From Blastococcus sp. TF02A-30 (GTDB lineage Bacteria > Actinomycetota > Actinomycetes > Mycobacteriales > Geodermatophilaceae): a stretch of 64,000 nt of DNA. Of the stretch, positions 63,915 to 64,000 are shown one piece after another. Where the stretch lies: positions 186,001 to 250,000 of the forward strand of contig NZ_QOHJ01000004.1 in the NCBI RefSeq assembly GCF_003319185.1. Reading direction: 5' to 3'. Under the pieces are notes generated by a model. That model was not told the origin of the DNA. It did no database searches and saw nothing but the letters and a program-made list of their open reading frames with translations. The first letter of the stretch is position 1, and every line of letters starts with the position of its first letter. Position numbers and translations under genes: made by a program.

Positions 63915-64000
63915 ATGAGCCCGCGCCGCGCCGCCGTCCTCCTGCCGGTCCTGGTGGTCGCCGGTCTCCTCTCGGCCTGCGGCGACGACGAGGACGATCC
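63915..64000 (+). CDS. Lipoprotein, N-terminus only (continues beyond window)
   Basis: The frame opens at ATG 63915 and runs to the window end. The visible 28 residues are a lipoprotein signal: basic MSPRR, hydrophobic [10 protein letters not shown] and lipobox L-S-A-C followed by GDDEDD. The protein is probably anchored to the outer face of the membrane. Function is not visible in this fragment. The box pair at 63825-63857 is 58 bp upstream. Confidence 0.7.
   Translation, partial: MSPRRAAVLLPVLVVAGLLSACGDDEDD

Overview
The window is very GC-rich DNA (roughly 75 percent by eye) with many GTG starts, four-base GTGA stop/start overlaps and actinobacterial gene families throughout. It looks like a chromosomal piece from a high-GC actinobacterium, plausibly the Geodermatophilaceae (Blastococcus, Geodermatophilus or Modestobacter type). 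That placement is inferred from gene content, not from a marker gene. I saw no rRNA, tRNA, insertion sequence, integrase, phage gene or CRISPR array.

Layout. 1-4.5 kb: the end of a 2-oxoglutarate-dependent dioxygenase, a secreted LGFP-repeat protein, a GIY-YIG protein with lower-GC codon use, and a VOC-fold protein. 4.7-10.6 kb: a cell-wall block with an MreB/Hsp70-like ATPase facing a fused RodA/FtsW-transpeptidase protein, an anchored unknown protein and a lipoprotein. 10.8-18.2 kb: a DUF998 membrane protein, then an acyl-CoA ligase, an SDR reductase, a long protein related to cyanobacterial acyl-ACP reductase, and a metallo-beta-lactamase/F420-type fusion. 18.2-31.8 kb: a CtpE-like P-type ATPase, small stress proteins, an envelope cluster (kinase-like, PAP2 and flippase-like modules in several fusions), a polysaccharide deacetylase and a second P-type ATPase. 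31.7-34.9 kb: a carboxylesterase and a DUF4389 membrane protein. 35-54 kb: a dormancy-type block with four tandem universal stress proteins, two Acg-type nitroreductases, two zinc alcohol dehydrogenases, a CBS-BON protein, two flavodoxin-like proteins, a haem-GAF DevS-type kinase, a DevR/DosR regulator, a third P-type ATPase and PEP synthase. 54-63 kb: a minus-strand energy block with a permease, arginine deiminase, ornithine carbamoyltransferase, carbamate kinase, a frameshifted acetate kinase and a GNAT/acyl-CoA synthetase fusion. A potassium channel and the start of a lipoprotein end the window.

How it fits together. From about 20 kb to the right edge, most intergenic regions carry a 14-bp palindrome close to GGGAC-N4-GTCCC, often as a pair whose starts are 21-22 bp apart. 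This is the core of the mycobacterial DosR box, and the matching sensor and regulator lie inside the region. I infer a DosR-type hypoxia/nitric-oxide/redox regulon gathered into one island of about 40 kb. It would combine ATP made by substrate-level phosphorylation (arginine deiminase pathway, acetate kinase), PEP synthesis, ion pumping, redox enzymes, stress proteins and envelope lipid remodelling. No intergenic gap exceeds 300 bp. The gaps hold mainly these boxes, Shine-Dalgarno sequences and a few hairpins.
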